NCBI RefSeq assembly: GCF_014873915.1
Contig: NZ_JADBEJ010000005.1
Span: 434,001-498,000 of the forward strand
Direction: 5' to 3'
DNA length: 64,000 nucleotides
DNA from: Amycolatopsis roodepoortensis
GTDB lineage: Bacteria > Actinomycetota > Actinomycetes > Mycobacteriales > Pseudonocardiaceae
The translations under genes were made by a program, and so were the position numbers. Below the pieces are notes generated by a model. It was not told the DNA's origin, searched no databases, and saw only the letters and a program-made list of their open reading frames with translations. This document shows, in pieces, positions 29,507 to 39,129 of this stretch (position 1 is the stretch's first letter; each line of letters starts with the position of its first letter).

Positions 29507-31627
29507 GTGGCCGAGATCGTTTTCGACGAGAACACCCGTTCCTGGCTGATCAGCACGGCATCCACGAGTTACGCGCTCAGGCTGACCGAGGACGACACGC
29601 CCTCCCACGTCTACTGGGGCCCCGCGCTCACCGCCGGCCAGCTCACCGACGTCCTCCCCCGGACGAAGGAACGCTGGGACGCCTTCAACGATCCCAACGA
29701 GGGACTCGACGAACTCGCCGCCGACGGCGGCACCCGGTACTGGACTCCCGCCCTCCAGATCCGGTTCGCCGACGGGACCCGGGCCCTCGAATGGCGCTAC
29801 CTCGGCCACGACATCGACGGCGGACAGCTGCGCGTCCGCTTCCGCGATCGCCACTACCCCCTCCGGATCACGCTCGGCTACCGCGTCCCGGAGGGCACCG
29901 ACGTCGTCGAGCGCTGGACCGAACTCGGTCACGACGGCTCGGACGGCCCGATCGAGATCATCCGGGCCGACTCGGCGACCTGGGTCGTATCGGACCGGCC
30001 GGACTACCGGATCAGCCACGTCACCGGCCGGTGGGCAGCCGAGAGCCAGCTGCTCCGCGAGCCTGTCCCCCACGGCGAAACGACGTTCGGGAGCAGGCGC
30101 GGCATCACGAGTCATCACGCCAATCCGTGGGTGATGCTCGACGACGGCGAGACGACCGAGCGGCACGGTGAGGTCTACAGCGCCGTACTCGCGTGGAGCG
30201 GTTCGTGGCGCATCACCACCACCCGCTCGTCCACCGGCCGCCTCACGGTGACCGGCGGATTCGGCCAAGACGGCGTCGTCCCCCGGCTCGCACCTGGCGA
30301 CACGCTCACCACACCGGTTTTCGCCGGCTTGTACACCGACGGCGGATTCGGCGCCGCGAGCCGCGCCTGGCACGCGTACACGATCGGCCACGTCCTCCCG
30401 CATCCCGGCGAGCTCCGGCCGGTGCTCTACAACTCCTGGGAGGCAACGGGTTTCGGCGTCACCGAGGCAGGGCAACGCGCGCTGGCGCACAAGGCCGCGG
30501 CGCTCGGCGTGGAGTTGTTCGTGGTGGACGACGGCTGGTTCGGCGCCCGGAACGGCGACCACGCCGGCCTGGGCGACTGGCAGGTCAACCGGGACAAGTT
30601 CCCCGGCGGTCTCGAACCTCTCGTCTGGGAAGTTCACCGGCTCGGCATGAAGTTCGGGTTCTGGGTCGAACCGGAGATGGTCAATCCGGACAGCGATCTC
30701 CACCGTGCCCACCCCGACTGGGTCCTCCACCATCCACATCGGACACGGTCGGAACTCCGGCGGCAGCTGGTGCTCAACTTCGCGCGCCCGGACGTCGCCG
30801 AGTGGGCGTTCGGCACACTCGACTCCCTCGTAAGCGCGAACGGGATCGACTTCCTGAAATGGGACATGAACCGCCCGTTCAGCGAAGCGGGCTGGCCCGC
30901 CGACAGCGATCCGGACCGGCTGTGGGTGGAGCACACCCGCTCGGTCTACGCGATCATGGACCGCCTGCGCGCCCGCCATCCCAGGCTGCGGATCGAGGCG
31001 TGCAGCGGTGGTGGCGGCCGGATCGACCTCGGGATCATGGCCAGGACGGATCAGGTCTGGACTTCCGACAACACCGACGCGCTCGACCGGCTCGTCATCC
31101 AGCACGGTTACGGTCAGGTGTACCCGGCGCGCGCGATGTCGGCGTGGGTCACCGACGATCCCAACTTTGTCACCCGGCGGTCCACACCACTGCGCTTCCG
31201 GTTCCATGTCGCGATGGCGGGGGTGCTCGGCATCGGCGGCGACATCGTGAAGTGGTCCGAGGAGGATCTGGACCACGCGCGCGAGCAGATCGCGTTGTAC
31301 AAGGAGATCCGGCCCATCGTGCAGCACGGCAGGCTCCACCGTCTCGTGCCACCTGCCACCGACGGGGTCTCCGCGCTGCAGTACGTGGCGGCCGACGGCG
31401 GACGCGCGGTGGTGTTCGTGTTCCGGCAAGCGGCACATTTCCACACTCACGAACGACCGCTCCGGCTCGACGGTCTCGACCCCTCGGCCCGCTACCGCGA
31501 CGAGGACACCGGAAAGGTGTGGCACGGGGCCTCGCTCCTGGCACACGGCCTGTTCCCTGGTCTTCCGGAGGGCGATTTCGCCAGCGTCGTGATCCGCTTG
31601 ACGCGACTCGATAGGTCAGATGTATAG
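29507..31627 (+). CDS. Alpha-galactosidase, GH36 family
   Basis: This 706-residue cytoplasmic enzyme (no signal peptide) has the GH36 layout: an N-terminal beta-sandwich to about residue 330, then a TIM barrel. The nucleophile motif KWDMNRPFSE lies near 450 and the acid/base segment EACSGGGGRIDLGIMARTDQVWTSDNTD near 505. It should release terminal alpha-galactose from raffinose- or melibiose-type sugars. The GTG start at 29507 gives the N-terminus expected for the family. It is followed at 61 nt by a sugar ABC importer, so it probably processes the imported oligosaccharide. Confidence 0.94.
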   Translation: MAEIVFDENTRSWLISTASTSYALRLTEDDTPSHVYWGPALTAGQLTDVLPRTKERWDAFNDPNEGLDELAADGGTRYWTPALQIRFADGTRALEWRYLGHDIDGGQLRVRFRDRHYPLRITLGYRVPEGTDVVERWTELGHDGSDGPIEIIRADSATWVVSDRPDYRISHVTGRWAAESQLLREPVPHGETTFGSRRGITSHHANPWVMLDDGETTERHGEVYSAVLAWSGSWRITTTRSSTGRLTVTGGFGQDGVVPRLAPGDTLTTPVFAGLYTDGGFGAASRAWHAYTIGHVLPHPGELRPVLYNSWEATGFGVTEAGQRALAHKAAALGVELFVVDDGWFGARNGDHAGLGDWQVNRDKFPGGLEPLVWEVHRLGMKFGFWVEPEMVNPDSDLHRAHPDWVLHHPHRTRSELRRQLVLNFARPDVAEWAFGTLDSLVSANGIDFLKWDMNRPFSEAGWPADSDPDRLWVEHTRSVYAIMDRLRARHPRLRIEACSGGGGRIDLGIMARTDQVWTSDNTDALDRLVIQHGYGQVYPARAMSAWVTDDPNFVTRRSTPLRFRFHVAMAGVLGIGGDIVKWSEEDLDHAREQIALYKEIRPIVQHGRLHRLVPPATDGVSALQYVAADGGRAVVFVFRQAAHFHTHERPLRLDGLDPSARYRDEDTGKVWHGASLLAHGLFPGLPEGDFASVVIRLTRLDRSDV

Positions 31628-31688
31628 GCTATTTCTGCCGCCTTGAAGCAGGGTAAGCCGCTTGACATCCCCCTAGACATCCGATCGA

Positions 31689-32969
31689 ATGCCGGGCATG
31701 AGAAGGTCCTTCGCGTTGGGAGCCGCACTACTCATCGCCGCGAGCCTCACCGGATGCACCGTCGGCGGCGGGACGAACGCCTCGGGCAACGAGATCACCT
31801 TCCTGACGTTCGAGACGCCGAACCTCCCACCGTCCTATTGGGACTCCGCCATCAAACGCGTCACGGACCGCAATCCCGGTCTGAGCGTGAAGAAGCTGGT
31901 CGCCCCATCGACCGACCGGACGGGCTACGCCAAGCAGCTGTTGCAGTCCGGCCAGTTCCCCGACGTCGCGATCGCCGTCGACTCCGCCGGTTTCGCCGAA
32001 TCGGGCAACCTCTACGCGTGGACGCCCGAGGAGCTCAAGGACTTCCAGTTCCCCGCGGCCAACCCGATCAAGGGCGGTCACCACCAGTTGCCCGCCAACA
32101 CCCAGACCATCCCGCCGATCTACTACAACAAGAAGCTCTTCGCCGACGCCGGGATCACCTCGACGCCGAAGACGTGGAACGAACTCCTCGCCGCGTCGGA
32201 GAAACTGAAGGCGAAGGGCGTCACTCCGTTCACCATCGGCGGCGGCAAGGAAGGGTTCCCGTCCGCGATGCTGCTGGACGGCCTGGTCAGCGTCGACGTC
32301 TACGACAGGACACCGGACTGGCTTTCCCAGCGCCGGGCCGACAAGGTCAAGTTCACCGATCCGGCCTTCCAGCAGGCGTTCGGCAAGTTCGCCGACCTGG
32401 TGGCCAAGGGCTACCTCGACAAGACCCAGGTCTCACGGGACTACTCGGCGACCGAGGCGGCCTTCCTCAACGGCGAGGGCGCGATGTACCCGATGGGCAA
32501 CTGGTTCGCCGCCAGCGCCGACGCCAAGAAGCCGCCGTTCGAGATCGGCGTCTTCAACTTCCCTTCCGAGGACGGGAAGCTCGTGGTTCCCGCGTACACC
32601 GGTGGTGGCATCGTCGTCAACGCCAAGTCGCGGAACCTCGACGCGGCAAGGAAGTTCGCGCTCGCGTTCCAGCTCGACAAGGAGCAGATCGACGCCTCGG
32701 TCAAGGCCGACGGCCTGTTCCCCGCGATCAAGGGCTACACGCCGCCCTCCGACGTCGGCCCGGTCTTCAAGGCGGGCTACGACTTGTATCAGGAAGCCGT
32801 CGCGAAGAACGCGGTCGTGAACGCCTTCAGCTGGGAAACCGCGGACGACGGTCTCCTGCCGGGGATGAAGGACAAGGTCTACCAGGCCGCGCAGGACGTC
32901 ATCACCGGCCGCAAGACGGTGGCCGACGCGTGCGCGTTCCTGGACACCGAATGGGCGAAGGCGCGCTGA
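31689..32969 (+). CDS. Sugar ABC transporter substrate-binding lipoprotein
   Basis: This 426-residue cluster-I (MalE-like) binding protein has a lipoprotein signal with lipobox LTGC near residue 22. The mature chain has typical family segments: a YYNKKLFADAGI stretch near 140 and a GEGAMYPMGNWFA stretch near 265. Two in-frame ATGs, at 31689 and 31698, are possible. It opens an importer operon with two permeases. The upstream alpha-galactosidase suggests alpha-galactoside uptake. A TTGACA at 31662-31667 could be a -35 box, but I see no convincing -10 at proper spacing. Confidence 0.92.
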   Translation: MPGMRRSFALGAALLIAASLTGCTVGGGTNASGNEITFLTFETPNLPPSYWDSAIKRVTDRNPGLSVKKLVAPSTDRTGYAKQLLQSGQFPDVAIAVDSAGFAESGNLYAWTPEELKDFQFPAANPIKGGHHQLPANTQTIPPIYYNKKLFADAGITSTPKTWNELLAASEKLKAKGVTPFTIGGGKEGFPSAMLLDGLVSVDVYDRTPDWLSQRRADKVKFTDPAFQQAFGKFADLVAKGYLDKTQVSRDYSATEAAFLNGEGAMYPMGNWFAASADAKKPPFEIGVFNFPSEDGKLVVPAYTGGGIVVNAKSRNLDAARKFALAFQLDKEQIDASVKADGLFPAIKGYTPPSDVGPVFKAGYDLYQEAVAKNAVVNAFSWETADDGLLPGMKDKVYQAAQDVITGRKTVADACAFLDTEWAKAR

Positions 32970-32976
32970 CACCACG

Positions 32977-33864
32977 ATGGGGAGGAAACCGATCCTGCCG
33001 CGCGTCTGGCATTTCGCCTCGTTCGGCGCGCCCGGCGTCCTAATCTATCTGTGTTTCGTCATGGCGCCGATCCTCATCAGCTTCGGCTACAGCCTGACGA
33101 ACCACAATCCGTTCAACCCGCCCGCGGAATTCGTCGGGCTCGAGAACTACCGGCTGCTGTTCCAGGACGAGCAGTTCCTGACCGCGCTCCGGGTCACCAC
33201 GATCCTGACCGTGATCGTCGTGATCGTGCCGAACGTGCTCGGCCTCGGCGTCGCGCTGCTCCTCGACCGGAAAGGCTGGCTGTACAACGCTTTGCGGAGC
33301 GTGTTCTTCACGCCCGTGATCCTCAGCTCGGTCGTGGTCAGCATCATCTGGACGAAACTGCTCGACGACCGGGGCCCGGTCAACGACGCGCTCCGCGCCC
33401 TCGGTGTCGAGCATCCGCCGGGCTGGCTTTCGGATCCGGATCTCGCGCTGTACTCGGTCGCGTCGATCGTGTGCTGGCAGATGCTGGGGTTCTGCGTGGT
33501 CGTGTATCTCGCGGGCCTGCAGGGTGTCCCGGCCGAACTGCTGGAGGCCGCGGAGATCGACGGCGCCGGACCGGTGCGCCGGTTCCGCGCGGTGACGTGG
33601 CCGCTGCTCGCGCCGTCGTTGACGATCAACACGGTCGTGCTGCTGATCTCGGCGTTCAAGACCTACGACCACGTCAAGGTCGTCACCAACGGCGGGCCGG
33701 GTTCGGGGACCACGGCCACCATCGCGTTCGGCGTCCTCGCCACCGGACTCGACGCGAACCACGTCGGCTACGCGTCCGCGATGGCCGTGGTGATGCTGGT
33801 GATCGTGGCGGTGCTGACCACGATCGTGCTGCGGTTCCTGCGGCGGCGGGAGGTGGACCTGTGA
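32977..33864 (+). CDS. Sugar ABC transporter permease (MalF-like)
   Basis: This 295-residue integral membrane protein has six predicted hydrophobic segments. The EAA loop that contacts the ATPase, EAAEIDGAGPVRRFRAVTWPLL, lies near residue 190. It starts 7 nt after the binding-protein stop and overlaps the next permease (GTGA), so the genes are coupled. It forms half of the importer channel. Confidence 0.93.
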   Translation: MGRKPILPRVWHFASFGAPGVLIYLCFVMAPILISFGYSLTNHNPFNPPAEFVGLENYRLLFQDEQFLTALRVTTILTVIVVIVPNVLGLGVALLLDRKGWLYNALRSVFFTPVILSSVVVSIIWTKLLDDRGPVNDALRALGVEHPPGWLSDPDLALYSVASIVCWQMLGFCVVVYLAGLQGVPAELLEAAEIDGAGPVRRFRAVTWPLLAPSLTINTVVLLISAFKTYDHVKVVTNGGPGSGTTATIAFGVLATGLDANHVGYASAMAVVMLVIVAVLTTIVLRFLRRREVDL

Positions 33865-34682
33865 CCGCGAAGTGGCTCCGGCCGGCCGCGGCGATCCTGG
33901 TGAGCGCGCTCTTCGCCGTGCCGCTGTACTACGTGGTCGTCAACGTCTTCAAACCCGGCGATCGGATCGCCCAGGAGCCGGCGTCGGTCCCGCTGCCACC
34001 GACGCTGTCCAACATCCACGCCGTCCTCACGCGGCCCGACGGCCTGTTCTGGGTGAGCCTGGCGAACAGCGTGCTCGTCACCCTGCTGTCGATCATCGTG
34101 CTGACCGTGCTCTCGGCCATGCTCGGGCATTACCTCGCGCGTTCCGGTAGCCGGTGGACCAAGGTGCTCGCGCTGATCCTGTTGGCGGGCTTGATGATCC
34201 CGCCCCAGGTGATCCTCATCCCGGTCACCGAGGTGCTGCGGCTGACCGGGTTGATGGCGACGATCCAGGGTCTGGTGCTGTTCAACGTCGGCTACTACGT
34301 GCCGTTCGGTGTCTTCGTCTTCACCGGGTTCATCCGCGGGGTCCCGGTGGAACTCGAGGAGGCCGCGCTGCTCGACGGCGCGAGCCGGACACAGGTGTTC
34401 TGGCGGATCGTGTTCCCGCTGCTGCGCCCGGCCACGGCGAGTGTGCTGATCTTCCTGGGGGTGTGGATCTGGAACGACTTCATCGATCCGCTGATCATCC
34501 TCGGGCCCAGCCAGGGCACGACGGTCACCACCGGGATCTACCGCTCGATCGGTCAGTACCAGGCGGATCTCGGCAGCGTGTTCGCGCTGATGTTCCTGGC
34601 GACCCTTCCGGTGCTGATCTTCTACCTGGCGCTGCAGAAGCAGTTCGTGAAGGGCCTGACCGGCGGTGCCACCAAGGGTTGA
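33861..34682 (+). CDS. Sugar ABC transporter permease (MalG-like)
   Basis: This 273-residue protein starts with a GTG overlapping the previous stop. It has six hydrophobic segments and a C-terminal EAA loop (EEAALLDGASRTQVFWRIVFPLL near residue 165), typical of the MalG side of the channel. No ATPase gene follows. In actinomycetes such importers usually share a common ATPase such as MsiK encoded elsewhere; that is inferred here. It is the last gene before a long hairpin at 34686. Confidence 0.93.
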   Translation: MTAKWLRPAAAILVSALFAVPLYYVVVNVFKPGDRIAQEPASVPLPPTLSNIHAVLTRPDGLFWVSLANSVLVTLLSIIVLTVLSAMLGHYLARSGSRWTKVLALILLAGLMIPPQVILIPVTEVLRLTGLMATIQGLVLFNVGYYVPFGVFVFTGFIRGVPVELEEAALLDGASRTQVFWRIVFPLLRPATASVLIFLGVWIWNDFIDPLIILGPSQGTTVTTGIYRSIGQYQADLGSVFALMFLATLPVLIFYLALQKQFVKGLTGGATKG

Positions 34683-34685
34683 CCC

Positions 34686-34730
34686 GCATTTAGTCCTCTC
34701 AATGCGCGCCGCATTCAGAGGACTAAATGC
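34686..34730. terminator. Long hairpin between convergent genes
   Basis: GCATTTAGTCCTCT pairs with AGAGGACTAAATGC over 14 bp. After one C-C mismatch, the inner AATGCG/CGCATT continues the stem. The right end touches the stop of the leftward ABC-F gene. It probably ends transcription from both sides. Its arm sequence differs from the TGAAGG hairpins. Confidence 0.75.
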
Positions 34731-36368
34731 TCAGAGTTCCGTCACCTTGCCGTCGGCGACTTCCAGTCGCCGCGTCGTCGCCACCGCGTCCAGCATCCGG
34801 CGGTCGTGCGTCACCAGCAGCAGCGTCCCCGGATACTCCGCCAGCGCCGACTCCAGCTGCTCGATCGCGGGCAGGTCGAGGTGGTTCGTCGGCTCGTCGA
34901 GCACGAGCAGGTTCACCCCGCGCGCCTGCAGCAGCGCCAGCGCGGACCGGGTGCGCTCCCCCGGCGACAACGTGGCCGCGGACCGCAGGACGTGCGCGGC
35001 CTTGAGCCCGTACTTCGCCAGCAGCGTCCGCACATCGGCGTCGACCAGTTCCGGGACCTCACGGGCGAAGGCCTCGACCAGCGGCAGGTCGCCGAGGAAC
35101 AGCTTCCGTGCCTGGTCGACCTCTCCAACTACGACACCGGAACCGAGTGACGCGGCGCCTTCGTCGACCGGGACCCGTCCGAGCAGCGCGGCGAGCAGCG
35201 TCGACTTCCCGGCGCCGTTGGCCCCGGTGATCGCGACCTTGTCCGCCCAGTCGATCTGCAGGTCCACCGGGCCGAGGGTGAACTCGCCCCGCCGCACCAC
35301 CGCGCCGCGCAGCGTCGCCACGACCGCGCCCGCCCGGGGCGCAGCGGCGATCTCCATCCGCAGTTCCCATTCCTTGCGCGGTTCCTCGACGACTTCGAGC
35401 CGCTCGATCATGCGGTCGGTCTGCCGGGCCTTCGACGCCTGCTTCTCCGTCGCCTCGCTCCGGAACTTGCGGCCGACCTTGTCGTTGTCGGTGGCCTTGC
35501 GCCGGGCGTTCTTGACGCCCTTCTCCATCCACGAACGCTGCATCGCGCCACGGGCTTCGAGCGAAGCCTTGGTGTTCGCGAACTCCTCGTACTCCTCGCG
35601 GGCGTGCCGCCGCGCGACGGCGCGTTCCTCCAGGTACGACTCGTAGCCGCCGCCGTAGGTCCGAACCTGCTGCTGCGCGTAGTCGAGTTCGACGACGCGG
35701 TCCACGGTGCGGGCGAGGAATTCGCGGTCGTGGCTGACCAGCACGGTCCCGGCGCGCAGTCCGGTCACGAACCGTTCGAGCCGTTCCAGCCCGTCGAGGT
35801 CGAGGTCGTTGGTCGGCTCGTCGAGCAGGAAGATGTCGTACCGGCTCAGCAGGAGCGACGCCATGCCCGCGCGGGCCGCCTGCCCGCCCGACAACGACAG
35901 CATCGGCTGGTCGAGGTTCACCGTGAGCCCGAGATCCGCGACGACCTCGCCCGCCCGGTCGTCCAGGTCGGCCCCGCCGAGCGCGAGCCAGCGGTCGAGC
36001 GCGAGACCGTACGCGTCGTCCGCGCCGGGTTCGCCCGCGGTGAGCGCTTCGGTGGCGGCGTCGAGGGCGGCCTGTGCGGCGGTGACGCCGGTGCGCCGCG
36101 AGAGGAACTCGCGGACGGACTCACCCTCACGGCGTTCCGGCTCCTGCGGAAGGTGACCGACGGTGGCCGTCGGCGGGTTCAGGCGGACGCTGCCCTCTTC
36201 CGGCGGGACGAGGCCACCGAGGGTCTTCAGCAGGGTCGACTTGCCCGCCCCGTTGACCCCGACGAGACCGATCACTTCGCCGGGCGCGACGACCAGGTCG
36301 AGACCGGAGAACAGCACGCGGTCGCCGTGGCCGGCGGCGAGATTCTTGGCAACGAGTGTGGCGCTCAT
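34731..36368 (-). CDS. ABC-F family ATPase
   Basis: This 545-residue protein has two ABC ATPase domains and no membrane segment. The first has GVNGAGKS and LSGGQAARAGMASLLL with DEPTNDLD. The second has GANGAGKS and LSPGERTRSALALL with DEPTNHLD. A charged linker near residues 240-320 joins them. ABC-F proteins act on the ribosome, as translation factors or antibiotic-resistance factors. I chose the ATG at 36368 (MSATLVAKNL); the longer frame would add an unlikely N-terminus. It is divergent from the PaaX-type regulator. Whether it is EttA-like or resistance-type cannot be decided by reading. Confidence 0.92.
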   Translation of the reverse strand: MSATLVAKNLAAGHGDRVLFSGLDLVVAPGEVIGLVGVNGAGKSTLLKTLGGLVPPEEGSVRLNPPTATVGHLPQEPERREGESVREFLSRRTGVTAAQAALDAATEALTAGEPGADDAYGLALDRWLALGGADLDDRAGEVVADLGLTVNLDQPMLSLSGGQAARAGMASLLLSRYDIFLLDEPTNDLDLDGLERLERFVTGLRAGTVLVSHDREFLARTVDRVVELDYAQQQVRTYGGGYESYLEERAVARRHAREEYEEFANTKASLEARGAMQRSWMEKGVKNARRKATDNDKVGRKFRSEATEKQASKARQTDRMIERLEVVEEPRKEWELRMEIAAAPRAGAVVATLRGAVVRRGEFTLGPVDLQIDWADKVAITGANGAGKSTLLAALLGRVPVDEGAASLGSGVVVGEVDQARKLFLGDLPLVEAFAREVPELVDADVRTLLAKYGLKAAHVLRSAATLSPGERTRSALALLQARGVNLLVLDEPTNHLDLPAIEQLESALAEYPGTLLLVTHDRRMLDAVATTRRLEVADGKVTEL

Positions 36369-36514
36369 GAGATCGGTAAGTCTACGGGGGCCGATTGAAC
36401 ACCTCGTGGTCCCTCGGAAGAGTGGCAAGTATCCAAGCGATCACGGAACGTGGGTAACCTGGTTGTTCTTCTGGGCCCGAACGAACCCCCGAGTATTGAG
36501 GTCGGTGACAGCAA

Positions 36515-37405
36515 ATGGCGGACTCCGCCACCCCGGTCCCCGTCGTCCACCAGCAGAAAGGCGGTACCCGTAGGCCGACGTTGAGCAGGCGGCGGGAAGT
36601 CGGTCATGCCAGCGCGCGGTCGCTGCTGATGACGATCCTCGGCGAGTACGTCCTGCCCCGTGACCAAGCGATCTGGACCTCGACGCTGGTCGAGGCGCTG
36701 CACGTGCTCGACATCGAGGAGAAGTCCGCACGGCAGGCGCTGGCCCGTTCCTCCGCCGAGGGCTGGGTCGTCTCCGAACGCGTCGGACGAAGAGTGCGCT
36801 GGTCGCTCACTCCACCAGGCAGACGCCTCCTGACCGAAGGCGCGGAGCGGATCTACGCCTTCGGCAACGAGGAAAAAGCCTGGGACGATCGCTGGCTGAT
36901 GCTGATCGTGTCGGTCCCCGAAGCGAAACGGGATCTCCGGCACAGGCTGCGCACCCGGCTGACGTGGGCCGGCTTCGGTTCGCCGGTGGCGGGCGTCTGG
37001 GTCAGCCCGGATCTCAGCCGCCAGCGAGAGGCCCAGCAGATCGTCCAGGAACTCGGCCTCGACGCGCAGGCGATGTCGTTCACCGCCGCCTACGGCGACG
37101 TCGGCGATCAGGAGACGATGGTCGCGCGCTCGTGGGACCTGAGCGAGCTCAAAGACCGCTACGAGGACTTCATCGATCGCTTCACCGGCTTGCGTCCTTC
37201 GGGCGAACGCGGCGTCCTGCGCGCGCAGACGGAACTCGTCCACGAATGGCGCAGCTTCCCCTTCCTCGATCCGCGCCTTCCGCTAAAACTTCTCCCCGAC
37301 GGTTGGAGCGGCGTGCGCGCGGCGGACCTGTTCCACCGCAAGCACGTGGAATGGCGACCAGAAGCACAGGCGCAATGGGACGAACTCGTGGCGGCCTCGG
37401 GCTAG
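36515..37405 (+). CDS. PaaX-family transcriptional regulator
   Basis: This 296-residue protein matches the PaaX repressor layout: a winged-helix domain near residues 30-110 (ARSLLMTILGEYVLP ... ALARSSAEGWV), a central domain with RWLMLIVSVPE, and a C-terminal PaaX domain (RYEDFIDRF; LPLKLLPDGWSGVRAADLF). PaaX proteins repress phenylacetate and related CoA-ester pathways and bind acyl-CoA ligands. It is followed at 34 nt by an enoyl-CoA hydratase gene on the same strand, a probable target. The family call is strong; the ligand is inferred. Confidence 0.9.
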   Translation: MADSATPVPVVHQQKGGTRRPTLSRRREVGHASARSLLMTILGEYVLPRDQAIWTSTLVEALHVLDIEEKSARQALARSSAEGWVVSERVGRRVRWSLTPPGRRLLTEGAERIYAFGNEEKAWDDRWLMLIVSVPEAKRDLRHRLRTRLTWAGFGSPVAGVWVSPDLSRQREAQQIVQELGLDAQAMSFTAAYGDVGDQETMVARSWDLSELKDRYEDFIDRFTGLRPSGERGVLRAQTELVHEWRSFPFLDPRLPLKLLPDGWSGVRAADLFHRKHVEWRPEAQAQWDELVAASG

Positions 37406-37439
37406 GGTCACGGAAAACGACCCATCGGAGGGAACCGCC

Positions 37440-38219
37440 TTGGCCGCCTCGATCCGCCTCGACCGTGAAGACGACCTCGCCGTCCTGACCATCGCCTCGC
37501 CGCCGCTGAACCTGTACACGGCGGAACTGCAGGCCGAACTGGGCGAGGCGATCGGCGAACTGGAGACCACGCCGCCGCGCGCGGCGCTCATCCGCGCCGA
37601 GGGGAAGATCGTCAGCGGCGGCGTGGACGTCTCCCTGTTCGACGCCCAGTCGACCGCGGCCGAGGCGAAGGTGCTCTTCGACGAGATGCTGGCGATCCCC
37701 GACCGGATCGCCGCACTCCCGTTCCCCACCGTGTTCGCCGCGCACGGGCTGTGCCTGACGTGGGCGTTCGAGGTCGCGGTCGCCTGCGACCTCATCCTCG
37801 CGAGCGAAAAGGCCAAGTTCGGCCTGGTCGAACGGGTCGTCGGCCTGACCCCGACCATGGGCGGCACGCAGCGGCTCGCCGCCCGCGCCGGGGTCGGCCG
37901 CGCCAAGGAGTTCGTGATGACGGGCGCGACCTACGACGCCGCGACCCTCGAACGCTGGAACGTGGTCAACCGGGTGCTCCCGGTGGACGGCTTCGACGAG
38001 GCCGCACGCGCCTTCGCGACCGACCTCGCCCAGGGGCCGACGAAGGCGCACGCGGCCACCAAGAAGGTCCTCGAGCACTACGAGCACGGCGGCGTCGCCG
38101 AGGCGAACGAACACATCACGACGATCGCCGCCGAACTCTTCGACACCGAGGACCTGCGCGGCGCGGTGAAGTCGTTCCTCGCCGACGGCCCCGGCAAGGC
38201 GACGTTCACCGGCCGCTGA
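37440..38219 (+). CDS. Enoyl-CoA hydratase/isomerase family protein
   Basis: This 259-residue crotonase-fold protein has the ALIRAEGKIVSGGVDVSLF oxyanion-hole region near residue 45 and the AAHGLCLTWAFEVAVACDLILASEKAKFGL segment near 103. It has a GLTPTMGGTQRL stretch where catalytic Glu residues usually sit. In this family, hydratase, isomerase and other acyl-CoA activities cannot be told apart by eye. The TTG start is supported by a well-placed GGAGGG. Co-transcription with the PaaX-type regulator suggests a role in acyl-CoA or aromatic-acid breakdown. Confidence 0.87.
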   Translation: MAASIRLDREDDLAVLTIASPPLNLYTAELQAELGEAIGELETTPPRAALIRAEGKIVSGGVDVSLFDAQSTAAEAKVLFDEMLAIPDRIAALPFPTVFAAHGLCLTWAFEVAVACDLILASEKAKFGLVERVVGLTPTMGGTQRLAARAGVGRAKEFVMTGATYDAATLERWNVVNRVLPVDGFDEAARAFATDLAQGPTKAHAATKKVLEHYEHGGVAEANEHITTIAAELFDTEDLRGAVKSFLADGPGKATFTGR

Positions 38220-38223
38220 TCCG

Positions 38224-39129
38224 CTACGGCCGCTGACCGACCGCGTTCACCACGCCGGACGCGGTCACCGCGGTCGAATTCGTGCCCAGGAACTGGAACG
38301 TGTCCGCGGTGAAGACGATCACGATCGGCTCCGCGTCCGGACCGTCGCTGGGCTTCAACGGCCACGTGATCCCGACTCCGGGCCTTCCCGCGGCGTCGTG
38401 GGCGGGCTCCATGACCCGGAGCCGGGGCACCTTCGCCGCGGCTTCGAACAGGGCGGCGCGAGTCGCGGGCGAAAGGTAGTACCCACTCGCCAGCTCCTGG
38501 ATGTCCTTGCCCATCGCGTTGTAGTCGCCGTCCTCACCGGAGTGGTGGGCGTTGAGGTAGGCGAACATCGCGTCGGCGCCGGTGGGGAGGTCGCGGCGAT
38601 CCCGGACGGTCGGCTCGCACGGCTCCGTGCGTCCCTTCAGCGGCTCGCCGCCCTTGTACACCTGCGCTTTCCCGTCCCGGCAGCCCGGGAGCGGCAGGAG
38701 CGATCCGTCCGCCATCTTGATCACGCCGTCCCGGGTGCCGTCGGCCGAGAACCATGATTCCCGCTCACCCTCGGGATCCTTGGTCTTCGTATAGAGGAAT
38801 TGGTCGGGCCTCGGCGGAATGGCGGGAGACTTCAGCGCGGCCGCGGCGGCGTTCCGGAGCACCGTCACGGGATCCGCGGCGGCCGCGGGAGGTTCGAGGC
38901 CGACCTGCTCGACCGGCACCAGCGCGACGACCGCGGTGATGGCCGCGGCCAGCCCGGCCGCGCCCGCCCCGGTCCAGACCCAACGCCGTCGTTTTCGCAG
39001 CGGCACCACGTTTTCCCGTTCCGCGTCGGCGATCTCGGCCATCAATCGCGCGCGTGCCTTGGCGAGCGCTCCGGATTCCGCGAGCGGGACCGAGCCGGTC
39101 CGCTCGGCGATCGACTGCAGCTCATCCAT
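38224..39129 (-). CDS. Membrane-anchored partner of an ECF sigma factor (CU044_5270-type protein)
   Basis: This 301-residue protein has a cytoplasmic N-terminus of about 48 residues, one transmembrane segment near 49-71 and an extracellular domain of about 230 residues. It resembles the actinobacterial CU044_5270 family, often encoded beside ECF sigma factors. The start overlaps the sigma gene's 3' end by 8 nt, so the two are co-translated. An anti-sigma or sensing role is inferred; no classic zinc anti-sigma motif (HxxxCxxC) is visible in the N-terminus. Confidence 0.75.
   Translation of the reverse strand: MDELQSIAERTGSVPLAESGALAKARARLMAEIADAERENVVPLRKRRRWVWTGAGAAGLAAAITAVVALVPVEQVGLEPPAAAADPVTVLRNAAAAALKSPAIPPRPDQFLYTKTKDPEGERESWFSADGTRDGVIKMADGSLLPLPGCRDGKAQVYKGGEPLKGRTEPCEPTVRDRRDLPTGADAMFAYLNAHHSGEDGDYNAMGKDIQELASGYYLSPATRAALFEAAAKVPRLRVMEPAHDAAGRPGVGITWPLKPSDGPDAEPIVIVFTADTFQFLGTNSTAVTASGVVNAVGQRP

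Noticed and set aside
31662-31690. Promoter from TTGACA before the sugar-binding protein gene
   Set aside because: The expected -10 position would fall on the start codon with no good match, so it is not listed as a promoter.
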